From: Opitutaceae bacterium
GTDB taxonomy: Bacteria > Verrucomicrobiota > Verrucomicrobiia > Opitutales > Opitutaceae
Reading direction: 5' to 3'
Assembly: GCA_031282705.1 (NCBI GenBank)
Contig: JAITDF010000689.1
Location: 1 to 13,393 of the forward strand
Length of the DNA stretch: 13,393 bases
In this document: piece by piece, positions 6,023-13,393 of the stretch
How positions within the stretch are numbered: position 1 is the first letter of the stretch
Layout: each line of letters starts with the position of its first letter
Notes under the pieces: generated by a model
Seen by the model: only the letters and a program-made list of their open reading frames with translations
Database searches by the model: none
Told to the model about the DNA's origin: nothing
Program-made: the position numbers and the translations under genes

Positions 6023-8359
6023 ATGAACGCACAGCACCTGTTCTGGCTCACGCCAATTGCCTCAATCCTCGCGCTCGGCTTTGCCGCGTGGTTTTATTTC
6101 CGCATGAAGGCGGCGCCGGAAGGCACCCCGCGCATGGCGGAAATCGCCTCGCACGTCCGCGCCGGCGCGATGGCCTATCTGAAACAACAGTATAAAATCG
6201 TGGGCCTCTTCTTCGTCGTGCTCACGATCCTCTTCGCCGTGCTCGCCTACGGCCTCGGCCTGCAAAACGGCTGGGTGCCCTTCGCCTTCATCACCGGCGG
6301 CTTCTTCTCCGGGCTCGCCGGCTTCTTCGGCATGAAGACCGCGACCTACGCCTCCGCGCGCGTCGCGCACGCCGCCAGCCGCTCGCTCAACGCCGGCCTG
6401 CGGCTCGCCTTCCGCTCCGGCGCGGTCATGGGCCTCGTCGTCGTGGGGCTCGCGCTGCTCGACATCGCCGTGTGGTTCCTCGTGCTCAACCGCTTCATCG
6501 ACGACCCCGACCCCGGCCGCAAACTCACCGTCATCACCACCACCATGCTGACCTTCGGCATGGGCGCCTCGCTCCAGGCGCTCTTCGCCCGCGTCGGCGG
6601 CGGCATCTTCACCAAGGCCGCCGACGTCGGCGCCGACCTCGTCGGCAAAGTCGAGGCCGGCATCCCCGAGGACGACCCGCGCAACCCCGCCACCATCGCC
6701 GACAACGTCGGCGACAACGTCGGCGACGTCGCCGGCATGGGCGCCGACCTCTACGAATCCTACGCCGGCTCCATCCTCGCCACTGCCGCGCTCGGCGCCG
6801 CGGGCGCCGCCGCCTTCGCGAAAGCCGCCGGGGAATCCGGCGCCGCCGCCGACCCGTCCCTCGGCTACAAACTCGTCATCGCCCCGATGATCATCGCCGC
6901 CATCGGCACCCTGCTGTCCATCGCCGGCGTCTTCGTTGTCCGCACGAAGGAAGGCGCCTCGCAAAAGAACCTCCTCGGCGCCCTCGCGCGCGGCGTCAAC
7001 TTCTCCTCCGTCCTCATCACCCTCCTCTCCGCGGTTGTCCTCTGGAAACTCGGCATCCCGAACTGGGCGGGCATCTGGGGCGCCATCGTCACCGGCCTGG
7101 TCACCGGCATCATCATCGGCAAGGCCACCGAGTATTACACCTCGCAGGAATACAAACCCACCCGGCGCATCTCCGAAAACTCCGCCACCGGCCCCGCCAC
7201 CGTCATCATCTCCGGCATCGGCACGGGCATGCTGTCCACCGCCATCCCCGTCGTGGTCGTGTCCATCGGCACCGCGCTCGCCTACTGTTTCGCCAGCGGC
7301 GACTGGCACTTCCACCCCGCCAGCATGGCCCAAGGCCTCTACGGCATCGGCATCGCCGCCGTCGGCATGCTCTCCACCCTCGGCATCACCCTCGCCACCG
7401 ACGCCTACGGCCCCATCGCCGACAACGCCGGCGGCAACGCCGAGATGGCCGGCCTCGGCCCCGAAGTGCGCAAACGCACCGACGCGCTCGACTCCCTCGG
7501 CAACACCACCGCCGCCACCGGCAAAGGCTTCGCCATCGGCTCCGCCGCGCTCACCGCCCTCGCCCTGCTCGCCTCCTACGTCGAGGAACTCAAAATCGGC
7601 ATATTCCACGTCCTCGAAAACGTCAAAGGCCTCGGCGAAAACGCCGCCAACGCCACCTTCGGCAACTTTGCGGTTTGGGACGCCAACCATGCCGCCGCGC
7701 ACGAAGCCATTGTCGCCGGCGCCGCCGGCGCCGTGAACGCCGGCGTAAAAATCTCCGATGCCACGCTCACGCAGTTCATGGACTTTTTCCACGTGAACCT
7801 CATGAACCCCAAAGTCATCATCGGCCTGTTCATCGGCGCCATGATGTCGTTCCTCTTCTGCGGCCTCACCATCAACGCCGTCGGCCGCGCCGCTGCCCGC
7901 ATGGTCGAGGAAGTCCGCCGCCAGTTCAAGGCCCTGCCCGGCATCCTCGAAGGCAAGGACGTGCCCGACTACGCCCGCTGCGTGGCCATCTCCACCGCCG
8001 GCGCGCAACGCGAAATGATCATCCCCTCCATGCTCGCCGTGGTGGTGCCCATCCTCACCGGCATCCTCTTCGGCGTGCCCGGCGTCTTCGGCCTGCTCGG
8101 CGGCGGCCTCGCCGCCGGCTTCGTGCTCGCCGTCTTCATGGCCAACTCCGGCGGCGCCTGGGACAACGCCAAAAAATACATCGAGGAAGGCCACCTCGGC
8201 GGCAAAGGCTCGCTCGCGCACAAAGCCGCCGTCATCGGCGACACCGTGGGCGACCCCTTCAAGGACACCGCCGGCCCCAGCCTGAACATCCTTATAAAGC
8301 TCATGAGCATGGTCTCCATCGTCACCGCCGGCGTGAACATCGCCGTCACGCTCTTCTAG
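6023..8359 (+). CDS. hppA: Membrane-bound ion-pumping pyrophosphatase, K+-dependent type
   Basis: This 778-residue integral membrane protein hydrolyses cytoplasmic pyrophosphate and uses the energy to pump H+ and/or Na+ across the membrane. About 16 hydrophobic segments span its length. All substrate motifs are intact: 'DVGADLVGKVE' (201-211), 'DDPRNPATIADNVGDNVGD' (217-235), 'DNAGGNAEMAGL' (467-478) and 'GDTVGDPFKDTAGPSLNI' near the C-terminus. At 'GNTTAATGKG' (493-502) alanine 497 and glycine 500 occupy the positions where K+-independent enzymes have Lys and Thr, so the enzyme should need K+. The gate glutamate E245 lies in 'DLYESY', the position seen in Na+-transporting bacterial enzymes rather than one helix turn later as in plant H+ pumps. 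Sodium transport is therefore possible but not proven. Length and motifs indicate a full, functional gene. It appears monocistronic, and no Shine-Dalgarno motif precedes the ATG. Confidence 0.97.
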   Translation: MNAQHLFWLTPIASILALGFAAWFYFRMKAAPEGTPRMAEIASHVRAGAMAYLKQQYKIVGLFFVVLTILFAVLAYGLGLQNGWVPFAFITGGFFSGLAGFFGMKTATYASARVAHAASRSLNAGLRLAFRSGAVMGLVVVGLALLDIAVWFLVLNRFIDDPDPGRKLTVITTTMLTFGMGASLQALFARVGGGIFTKAADVGADLVGKVEAGIPEDDPRNPATIADNVGDNVGDVAGMGADLYESYAGSILATAALGAAGAAAFAKAAGESGAAADPSLGYKLVIAPMIIAAIGTLLSIAGVFVVRTKEGASQKNLLGALARGVNFSSVLITLLSAVVLWKLGIPNWAGIWGAIVTGLVTGIIIGKATEYYTSQEYKPTRRISENSATGPATVIISGIGTGMLSTAIPVVVVSIGTALAYCFASGDWHFHPASMAQGLYGIGIAAVGMLSTLGITLATDAYGPIADNAGGNAEMAGLGPEVRKRTDALDSLGNTTAATGKGFAIGSAALTALALLASYVEELKIGIFHVLENVKGLGENAANATFGNFAVWDANHAAAHEAIVAGAAGAVNAGVKISDATLTQFMDFFHVNLMNPKVIIGLFIGAMMSFLFCGLTINAVGRAAARMVEEVRRQFKALPGILEGKDVPDYARCVAISTAGAQREMIIPSMLAVVVPILTGILFGVPGVFGLLGGGLAAGFVLAVFMANSGGAWDNAKKYIEEGHLGGKGSLAHKAAVIGDTVGDPFKDTAGPSLNILIKLMSMVSIVTAGVNIAVTLF

Positions 8360-8422
8360 CGCCCCGCGCAAACGCGCGCCTGCCGCGGCGCGGCGCGGCG
8401 CAAACGTCCCGCCTGCCTGATT

Positions 8423-8650
8423 GGGAAGTAGGGCAAGCGTCCCGCTTGCCATCCGGCGCGCAAGCGCGCCGCAAAGCGCGCCGCCCCAAAGCGGCGGGAG
8501 CATCCCGCCCCCGCCAAGGCAAGCGGGACGCTTGCCCTGCTTGGGTCGCTGCGCTCCCAAATCCCAAATCCCAAAATCCCAAATCCCAATGGACAGCGGC
8601 GCGTTGCGCCATCAAATGGGATGGCAAGCGGGACGCTTGCCCTACTTCCC
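8423..8650. repeat. Perfect 30-bp inverted repeat flanking a palindrome-rich segment
   Basis: The arm at 8621-8650 (ATGGCAAGCGGGACGCTTGC then CCTACTTCCC) is an exact inverted copy of 8423-8452. A third partial copy, GGCAAGCGGGACGCTTGCC, lies at 8518-8536. Each copy contains the self-complementary core GGCAAGCGGGACGCTTGCC, which folds as GGCAAGCG/CGCTTGCC around a short loop. Between the arms are a GCGCGC-rich stretch and short 'ATCCCAA' tandem units (about 8558-8590). The element fills the gap between the pyrophosphatase gene and the lyase fragment, and its right arm overlaps the fragment's first ten codons. Confidence 0.85.
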
Positions 8651-9280
8651 CTGCGGGCCGCCGCCTCCGCCGCTGCTCCCGCCTCCTCCTCCGCCGCCGC
8701 CGAGGCTCCCTCCGCCGCCGCCGGCGGCGGCGCGCCGTTCGCCATCCTCCGGCGCGACGACTCCGCGCACATCGTGCGCGACCGCGACACCGGCATCCTC
8801 GCCGCCGTCTGTTTCGAGCCTGTTTCCCAAACCGGCCTCGAAATCGCCGGCGTGAGCCGCCCGGCCATCGTCATGCTGCGCGACAGCGGCGGCGGCGGGC
8901 GCGTCCTCAGCGTGTGCGACCCCGACCTGCATCTTTACGAGGGCGACGAGCCCGACCAGCGCGGCGCCGACGGCTCGCAGCGCGAGGTCAGCATTTACTC
9001 GCGCGCGTGGATTGGCTCGCCCGGCGCGCCGTCCGTCGTGCGCGTCACGCTCGCCGGCGCGTTCGTCCCCGCGCGGCCCGACCCGCGCGTCCGCCTGCTC
9101 CCGCCTTCCGCGCCTCCAGCGTTTCCTGAGCCGCTCCCTCTTTCCGCGTCTTCCGCATCGCTCCCGCCTTCCGCGCCGCTTCCGTCCCGCCCGGGGGTGA
9201 CGGTGCTTGAGTTCACCTGCCGCGACGGACTGCCCGTCGAAATCACCCTCGCGCCCGGCAAAACCGCCCCCCGCCTGTGA
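8621..9280 (+). pseudogene. C-terminal remnant of a family 8 polysaccharide lyase-like protein
   Basis: The frame encodes 219 residues. From about residue 38 the sequence ('PFAILRRDDSAHIVRDRDTG', 'GVSRPAIVMLRD', 'VLSVCDPDLHLYEG', 'REVSIYSRAW', then a final 'VTVLEFTCRDGLPVEITLAP') resembles the C-terminal beta-sandwich region of PL8 lyases, which cleave uronic-acid polysaccharides such as chondroitin or hyaluronan. Complete PL8 enzymes are about 700-1000 residues. The signal peptide, catalytic alpha-toroid and central domain are all missing, so lyase activity is not expected. Residues 1-10 are encoded wholly by a repeat arm (8621-8650), and residues 11-37 are Ala/Ser/Pro low complexity. A second Pro/Ser-rich stretch sits at about 154-188. 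The stop overlaps the next gene's start as TGATG, the sign of a former or residual operon. It could instead be expressed as a small protein from the repeat-borne ATG. Confidence 0.6.
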
Positions 9281-10905
9281 TGCCCATGCCCGCCGCCAAC
9301 AACACCACCGAGACCGCCGCCGCCGCCGCGCCCTCCGCGCCCGCGCCCTCCGCGCCCGCCGCCGCCGCCGCCGCCGCCGCGCCCGCCGCGCCCGCCGCCG
9401 TTGCCTCCGCGCCCGCCGCCGCGACCGCCGCGACCGCCGCGACCGCCGCCGCGCCCGCGCCCGCCGCCGCGCCCGCGCCCGCCGCCGCCCTGTCCGCGGC
9501 CCCGGCGAAATACACCGTCGGCACGCTCGGCTACACCCGGCTGGGATTGTGCGCGGTGTTTTTCTGGCTGCTTCTGGGCGACATCGCCTTCGTGCTGGTT
9601 GACCAGCTTGAGCCGCGCCTGCTGCCTGTGATCCTCAAGGACCACGGCGCGGCGGACCGGGAGATCACGATCATCATCAGCTCCATCGCGGCGATTCTGA
9701 ACTTCGCCATCGGCCCCGTCGTCAGCTTCCGCTCCGACCGCACGCGTTCGCGCTGGGGCCGGCGCATCCCCTACCTCGTGGCCGCGATGCCGTTCGCCGC
9801 GCTCTTCCTCGTGCTCACGCCGCACGCGCCCGCGATCGCGGAATGGCTGTCCGGCGTCCCCGCCGCGCGGCGGGTGCTTGGGGCGCTGCCCGTGACTTCG
9901 CCGGTGGTCGCGGTTTACGCGCTGCTCGTGGCGCTTTACCAGGTGTTCCATCTCGTCACGGCGTCGATTTATTTTTATCTGTTCCGCGACGTGGTGCCGG
10001 CGGCGCTGCTGGGGCGTTTTCTGGCGTTGTTCCGCGTGTTCGGGTCGGTCGGCACGTTCATCATCAACTACTGGCTGCTGGGCATGGCGCTCACGCACAC
10101 GTGGCAGATTTTCACCGGGGTGGCGCTGTTCTACGCGGGCAGTTTCGCGGCGATGTGCTTTTTTGTGCGCGAGGGCCGCTACCCGGAGCCGGGCCCCATC
10201 GCCGGCGGCGGCGGGCCGAGCTGGGCCGGGTCGGCGAAAACCTTTGTCACCGAGTCCTACGGGCGGGCGGTTTACCTGTGGACGTATCTCGCGCGGCTGA
10301 TGCTTTACGCGACGGTGCCGGTGCAGGCGTTTCTGGTGCTTTTCCCGCAGCGCGAGCTGGGGCTGGGGCTCGACCGCATCGGGAAGCTCAGCTCGTGGGG
10401 CGCGTTTGCGTGGCTGCCTTTCGCGCTGCCGCTCGGCTGGCTCATCGACCGGTGGGGGCCGATCCGCGTCATGACCATCCTGCTGTGGATGTTTCTCGGG
10501 GCGCTGGGCGGCTCGTTTCTTTTCGTGACCGGCGAGGCGAGTTTTTTCGCCAGCTCGCTGGCCGTCGGCGCGATTTTCCCGATGCTCATGCTCGCCCAGA
10601 TCGTGCTCGCGCAGCACATGTTCCCGGCGGACCGCATGGGGCAGTTCAGCTCGGCCAACTCGATGCTTCAGGCCGTGGTGATCGCGCTTGTCGTGGGCCC
10701 CGGCGCCGGGGTGCTGCTCGACGCGCTGCGGGATTTTCAAGGGCGCCTGCCCGTGCCTTTTGCCGGCGAACTCGTCGTCGGCCCCTACCGGCTCGTTTAT
10801 CTCATCCTCATCGTGCTCGGCGCGTTCTCGCTGCTCGGCATCCGCATGGCCCGCCGCCAGTGGCTGCGCTGGGGCGGGCCGGGAAACTACAGGCCGCCCG
10901 GCTGA
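9280..10905 (+). CDS. MFS sugar transporter (GPH/SLC45-like) with Ala/Pro-rich N-terminal extension
   Basis: This 541-residue inner-membrane protein has about 12 transmembrane segments starting near residue 80. The loop motif 'RSDRTRSRWGRRIPYL' (151-166) is the hallmark cytoplasmic loop between helices 2 and 3 in GPH and SLC45-like sugar transporters, which move glycosides, oligosaccharides or uronides with a cation. Later landmarks are 'FYLFRDVVPAALLGRFLALF', 'PLGWLIDRWGPIRVM' and 'QMFPADRMGQFSSANSMLQA'-like text in the second half ('HMFPADRMGQFSSANS'). The first 76 residues are almost entirely Ala, Pro, Thr and Ser, encoded by GCC/CCG-rich DNA, and would lie in the cytoplasm. The ATG at 9280 overlaps the upstream stop in TGATG. 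A GTG at 9277 and an ATG at 9286 are alternatives. The neighbouring lyase fragment and TonB receptor suggest import of oligosaccharides, but the substrate is not readable. Confidence 0.88.
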   Translation: MPMPAANNTTETAAAAAPSAPAPSAPAAAAAAAAPAAPAAVASAPAAATAATAATAAAPAPAAAPAPAAALSAAPAKYTVGTLGYTRLGLCAVFFWLLLGDIAFVLVDQLEPRLLPVILKDHGAADREITIIISSIAAILNFAIGPVVSFRSDRTRSRWGRRIPYLVAAMPFAALFLVLTPHAPAIAEWLSGVPAARRVLGALPVTSPVVAVYALLVALYQVFHLVTASIYFYLFRDVVPAALLGRFLALFRVFGSVGTFIINYWLLGMALTHTWQIFTGVALFYAGSFAAMCFFVREGRYPEPGPIAGGGGPSWAGSAKTFVTESYGRAVYLWTYLARLMLYATVPVQAFLVLFPQRELGLGLDRIGKLSSWGAFAWLPFALPLGWLIDRWGPIRVMTILLWMFLGALGGSFLFVTGEASFFASSLAVGAIFPMLMLAQIVLAQHMFPADRMGQFSSANSMLQAVVIALVVGPGAGVLLDALRDFQGRLPVPFAGELVVGPYRLVYLILIVLGAFSLLGIRMARRQWLRWGGPGNYRPPG

Positions 10906-10930
10906 GGCGGCGCGAGACCTTTTTTTTCAA

Positions 10931-10954
10931 GCCCGGCGCCTCCCGGCGCCGGGC
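10931..10954. promoter_or_regulatory. Strong hairpin between the MFS gene and the TonB receptor
   Basis: GCCCGGCGCC (10931-10940) pairs perfectly with GGCGCCGGGC (10945-10954) around a TCCC loop. Eight T residues (10920-10927) lie before the stem on the plus strand, not after it, so it is not a canonical intrinsic terminator in either direction. It ends 10 bases before the first possible ATG of the receptor gene (10965), where it could attenuate transcription or affect translation. Confidence 0.5.
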
Positions 10955-11033
10955 AGTCCTCCCAATGAACCGCAACCCTGAATCCACCACCACCACCGCC
11001 ATCATGAAACCCACCGCCGTGAAACCCACCGCC

Positions 11034-13393
11034 ATGAAAAAAAACGCCGCCGCCTTGAAGCATGGCGTCATGAAATCCGCCCGCGCCCGCGCCTTCCTGT
11101 CCGCGCTCGGCGTGCTTGGCGCGCTTGTCCTGCCGGGCCTGCCGGTCGTCCCGCCGCTCGCGGCGCAGCAGACCCCGGCGCCCGGCGCGGCGCTGCCCGT
11201 TGACAGCGAGATCATCGAGCTTTCGCGCTTCGTCGTCGAGGCCGAGCGCGATGTCGGCTACGAGTCCATGCAGACCACCTCGGGCATGCGCACCGTGCAG
11301 GAGTTGAAAAACGTGCCCAGCTCCATCTCCGTCATCAACGCCACCTTCATCAGCGACATCGGCGCGCTGAACATCGACGAGATGTCGAAGTGGTTCGTGA
11401 CCGGCGAGGCCAACCCCAACCCCGACACGGGCGCCGACGGGCGGCCCATCTTCCGCGGCATCCAGAGCAACTACGCCATGCGCAACAGCTGGATCTGGTA
11501 CACGCCCATCGACTCCTACTCGGTCGAGCGCGTCGAGCTGGTGCGCGGCCCCAACGCCTTCCTCTACGGCGAGGCCGACCTCGGCGGCGGCAACAACACC
11601 ATCACCAAGCGCGGCCTCTTCACCAAGGACCACACCCGCCTCCGGCTCGTCGCCGGCTCCTTCGGGCTGCGCCGCGCCGAGCTCGACGCGAACCGCATCC
11701 TCATCCCCAAGAAACTCGCCCTGCGCGCCGCCGCCGTCGCCAGCAAGAGCGGCGAGTGGTATCACCACGGCAAGCGCGACTTCGGCGGCCTCTACCTCGC
11801 CCTCGCCTTCCGCCCCGCGCGCACCACCACCCTCCGCGCCTCCCTTGAGGGCAACCGCAGCGAACGCGTCACCACCACCGGCCTCTTCCAGCAATACTAC
11901 GGCTTCATGACCGCCGGCCCCAACCCCGTCGAGGCCGCCGCCAAAATCACCAACGGCACCACCTACATCCCCGCCCTCGGCCTCGCCGTAAACAACCGCG
12001 TCGCCGCCAGCCAGCGCACCCGCGGCTCCGGCTCAAACCTCACCCTCGTCGACCCCTCCGTGCTCCCCCGCGAATGGCAGTTCCGCGGCCCCGCCTCCAC
12101 CTACTCGCAAGCCATCCAGACCTTCTCCATCGAACTTGAGCAAAAAATCACCCCCAAGCTCCACCTCATGCTCTCCGGCAACTTCATGGAGTCCAAAATC
12201 GACAACTGGAACGCCGCCGGCCGCGCCATCTACCGCGACCTCTCCCCCACGCTCCCCGACGGCGCCGCCAACCCCTATCACGGCGAACTCTACACCGAGT
12301 ATTACCGCACCCGCCAGCTCGCCGGAAACATCGTCCGCGACCTCCGCGCCTCCCTCGTCTATGAATGGGACAGCCTCAAATGGATGAAACAAACCCTCAT
12401 CCTCAACGCCCAGCAGCACCAGGACAACCCCGGCCAGCGCCGCCCCAAACTCGCCGAATACGCCGCCCTCGACACCTGGACCCCCGCCGACCGCGCCAAA
12501 GTCACCCCCGGCACCTCCCCCGCCGACCTCGCCGCCTACCGCGCCGCCTTCACCAACAACCGCTTTTACCGCCGCTACTACCTCAAGGACGGCGACCACG
12601 CCCGCCTCACCGGCAACATCCACGCCCTCCCCGGCCTCTCCGACTACTACCCAGACTACACCAGCTTCGTTTACGCCAACGGCGCCGTCCTCTCCCGCCG
12701 CTTCTACATGCCCTCCCTCGCCATCGGCGCCAGCGGCTCCTACTTCGGCGACCACCTCTTCACCACCCTCGGCTACCGCCGCGACAAATTTAAGATGAAA
12801 AACACAAACGGCATCCCCCTCGTCCGCCCCGGCGAAAACACCTGGACCGTCGTCCCCGCCACCCCCGCCGACGCCACCCCCGCCGCCATCGCCGCCGCCG
12901 AAAAATTCAACCAGCCCGCCTTCACCGACCTCTCCTTTGAAGGCCCCAACCTCGGCGCCATCCTCCGCCTCAACGACACCCTCGCCCTCGGCTGCAACTA
13001 CGCCAAAAGCTACCGCCCCTCCCTCGGCCTCGGCTCCGACGGCGTCATCCCCGGCACCGTCCAAGGCATCCCCTACGGCAAAGGCTGGGACGCCAGCCTC
13101 CGCCTCACCCTCCTCAAAAACCGCGTCGAACTCAACACCACCTACTACGACAACCACCAGCCCAACGCCCGCGTCGCCCCCGCCTTCACCGACGACCTCA
13201 AAAACGAAATGGACGCCCTCTTCGGCCCCGACGCCTGGAACTCCGCCGGACGCGACACCGAGCAACTCACCTCCACCGGCGTCGAAATCGAAATGACCGC
13301 CAACCTCGCCCGCAACTGGCGCCTCATGGCCAACTACGCCAGCAACAAACTCAAAACCGAAAACCGCATCCCCCAACTCCGCCACTACCAGAC
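11034..13393 (+). CDS. TonB-dependent outer-membrane receptor, 3' end outside the window
   Basis: The frame is open to the window edge, giving at least 786 residues. Such receptors import large substrates across the outer membrane using TonB-ExbBD energy. A signal peptide core ('RAFLSALGVLGALVLPGLP' then VVPPLAA) precedes the mature N-terminus 'QQTPAPGAALPVDSEIIELS'. From about residue 58 comes 'EIIELSRFVVEAERDVGYES', typical of Opitutaceae receptors. The plug domain follows: 'LKNVPSSISVINATFI', 'DGRPIFRGIQSNYAMRNSW' and 'VERVELVRGPNAFLYGEADL' (164-183). The rest is beta-barrel with alternating aromatic strands. The gene has five in-frame starts: ATG 10965, ATG 11004, GTG 11019, ATG 11034 and ATG 11070. 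I prefer 11034 because 'MKKNAAALKHGV' makes a plausible positive n-region, and 11070 is the next best. A 15-bp duplication (11004-11033) explains two of the others. Substrate is unknown; adjacency to a sugar transporter hints at carbohydrate, although the plug style also occurs in siderophore receptors. Confidence 0.93.
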   Translation, partial: MKKNAAALKHGVMKSARARAFLSALGVLGALVLPGLPVVPPLAAQQTPAPGAALPVDSEIIELSRFVVEAERDVGYESMQTTSGMRTVQELKNVPSSISVINATFISDIGALNIDEMSKWFVTGEANPNPDTGADGRPIFRGIQSNYAMRNSWIWYTPIDSYSVERVELVRGPNAFLYGEADLGGGNNTITKRGLFTKDHTRLRLVAGSFGLRRAELDANRILIPKKLALRAAAVASKSGEWYHHGKRDFGGLYLALAFRPARTTTLRASLEGNRSERVTTTGLFQQYYGFMTAGPNPVEAAAKITNGTTYIPALGLAVNNRVAASQRTRGSGSNLTLVDPSVLPREWQFRGPASTYSQAIQTFSIELEQKITPKLHLMLSGNFMESKIDNWNAAGRAIYRDLSPTLPDGAANPYHGELYTEYYRTRQLAGNIVRDLRASLVYEWDSLKWMKQTLILNAQQHQDNPGQRRPKLAEYAALDTWTPADRAKVTPGTSPADLAAYRAAFTNNRFYRRYYLKDGDHARLTGNIHALPGLSDYYPDYTSFVYANGAVLSRRFYMPSLAIGASGSYFGDHLFTTLGYRRDKFKMKNTNGIPLVRPGENTWTVVPATPADATPAAIAAAEKFNQPAFTDLSFEGPNLGAILRLNDTLALGCNYAKSYRPSLGLGSDGVIPGTVQGIPYGKGWDASLRLTLLKNRVELNTTYYDNHQPNARVAPAFTDDLKNEMDALFGPDAWNSAGRDTEQLTSTGVEIEMTANLARNWRLMANYASNKLKTENRIPQLRHYQ

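Noticed and set aside
4401..6026. 541-residue plus-strand frame through repeats and across the uncharacterised gene
   Set aside because: It runs through palindromic repeats, then out of frame through a better supported gene, and crosses an intrinsic terminator.
6062..8560. 832-residue open frame antisense to the pyrophosphatase gene
   Set aside because: It is rich in Gly, Asp, Ala and Glu with no domain. It arises because the sense gene uses almost only C-ending codons, which removes stops from this antisense frame.
6472..9129. 885-residue Arg/His-rich frame overlapping the pyrophosphatase and lyase remnant
   Set aside because: Composition is extremely Arg/His-rich with no motif. It is a frame shadow of GCC/CGC-rich DNA.
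8995..10740. 581-residue antisense frame opposite the MFS gene
   Set aside because: Charged low-complexity composition, no domain, and the opposite strand encodes a clear transporter.
10920..10954. Intrinsic terminator for the MFS gene
   Set aside because: The T-tract precedes the stem on the plus strand and reads as A-residues after it on the minus strand, so neither direction fits a canonical terminator.
12033..13385. 450-residue antisense frame opposite the TonB receptor
   Set aside because: Gly/Val/Glu-rich shadow of C-ending codons in the receptor gene.

Overview
The window reads as a piece of chromosome from a GC-rich Verrucomicrobiota bacterium, most likely Opitutaceae-like. This is inference from four things: the Opitutus-style TonB-dependent receptor with an 'ELSRFVVEAERDVGY' N-terminus, the GntR/LacI hybrid regulator, gene starts without Shine-Dalgarno sequences, and gaps packed with short palindromic repeats. 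No plasmid, phage or transposase gene is visible.

Layout. Positions 1-118 hold a degenerate 21-bp tandem repeat. A minus-strand gene (139-1182) encodes a secreted protein resembling the DUF362 family. A tRNA-Gln(UUG) follows at 1445-1518 and a large imperfect inverted repeat at 1604-1690. A minus-strand GntR/LacI-type regulator (1711-2886) has a 17-bp palindrome just upstream of its start. Next is a 191-bp miniature inverted-repeat element (2939-3129) with perfect 13-bp ends and an 8-bp target duplication. The plus strand then carries ybeY (3289-3792), a secreted thioredoxin-fold protein lacking the first active-site cysteine (3870-4295), a 613-bp gap with a tandem palindromic repeat pair, an unrecognised 263-residue protein (4909-5700) with a good sigma70-like promoter and an intrinsic terminator, and a membrane pyrophosphatase (6023-8359) whose signature residues point to the K+-dependent class.

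The last third looks like the remains of a carbohydrate-uptake cluster. It has a 219-residue C-terminal fragment resembling the end of a family 8 polysaccharide lyase (8621-9280), a GPH-like MFS sugar transporter whose start overlaps that fragment's stop in TGATG (9280-10905), and a TonB-dependent receptor running off the window (11034-13393). The fragment begins exactly inside one arm of a perfect 30-bp inverted repeat, so its first ten codons come from the repeat. The simplest reading is that repeat-mediated rearrangement removed the catalytic part of the lyase gene and left its tail coupled to the transporter.

No complete novel defence or mobile system was found. The most notable items are the miniature element with its target duplication, the lyase remnant with a repeat-donated start, the unusual residues in YbeY and the thioredoxin-like protein, and the cation-specificity signature of the pyrophosphatase.
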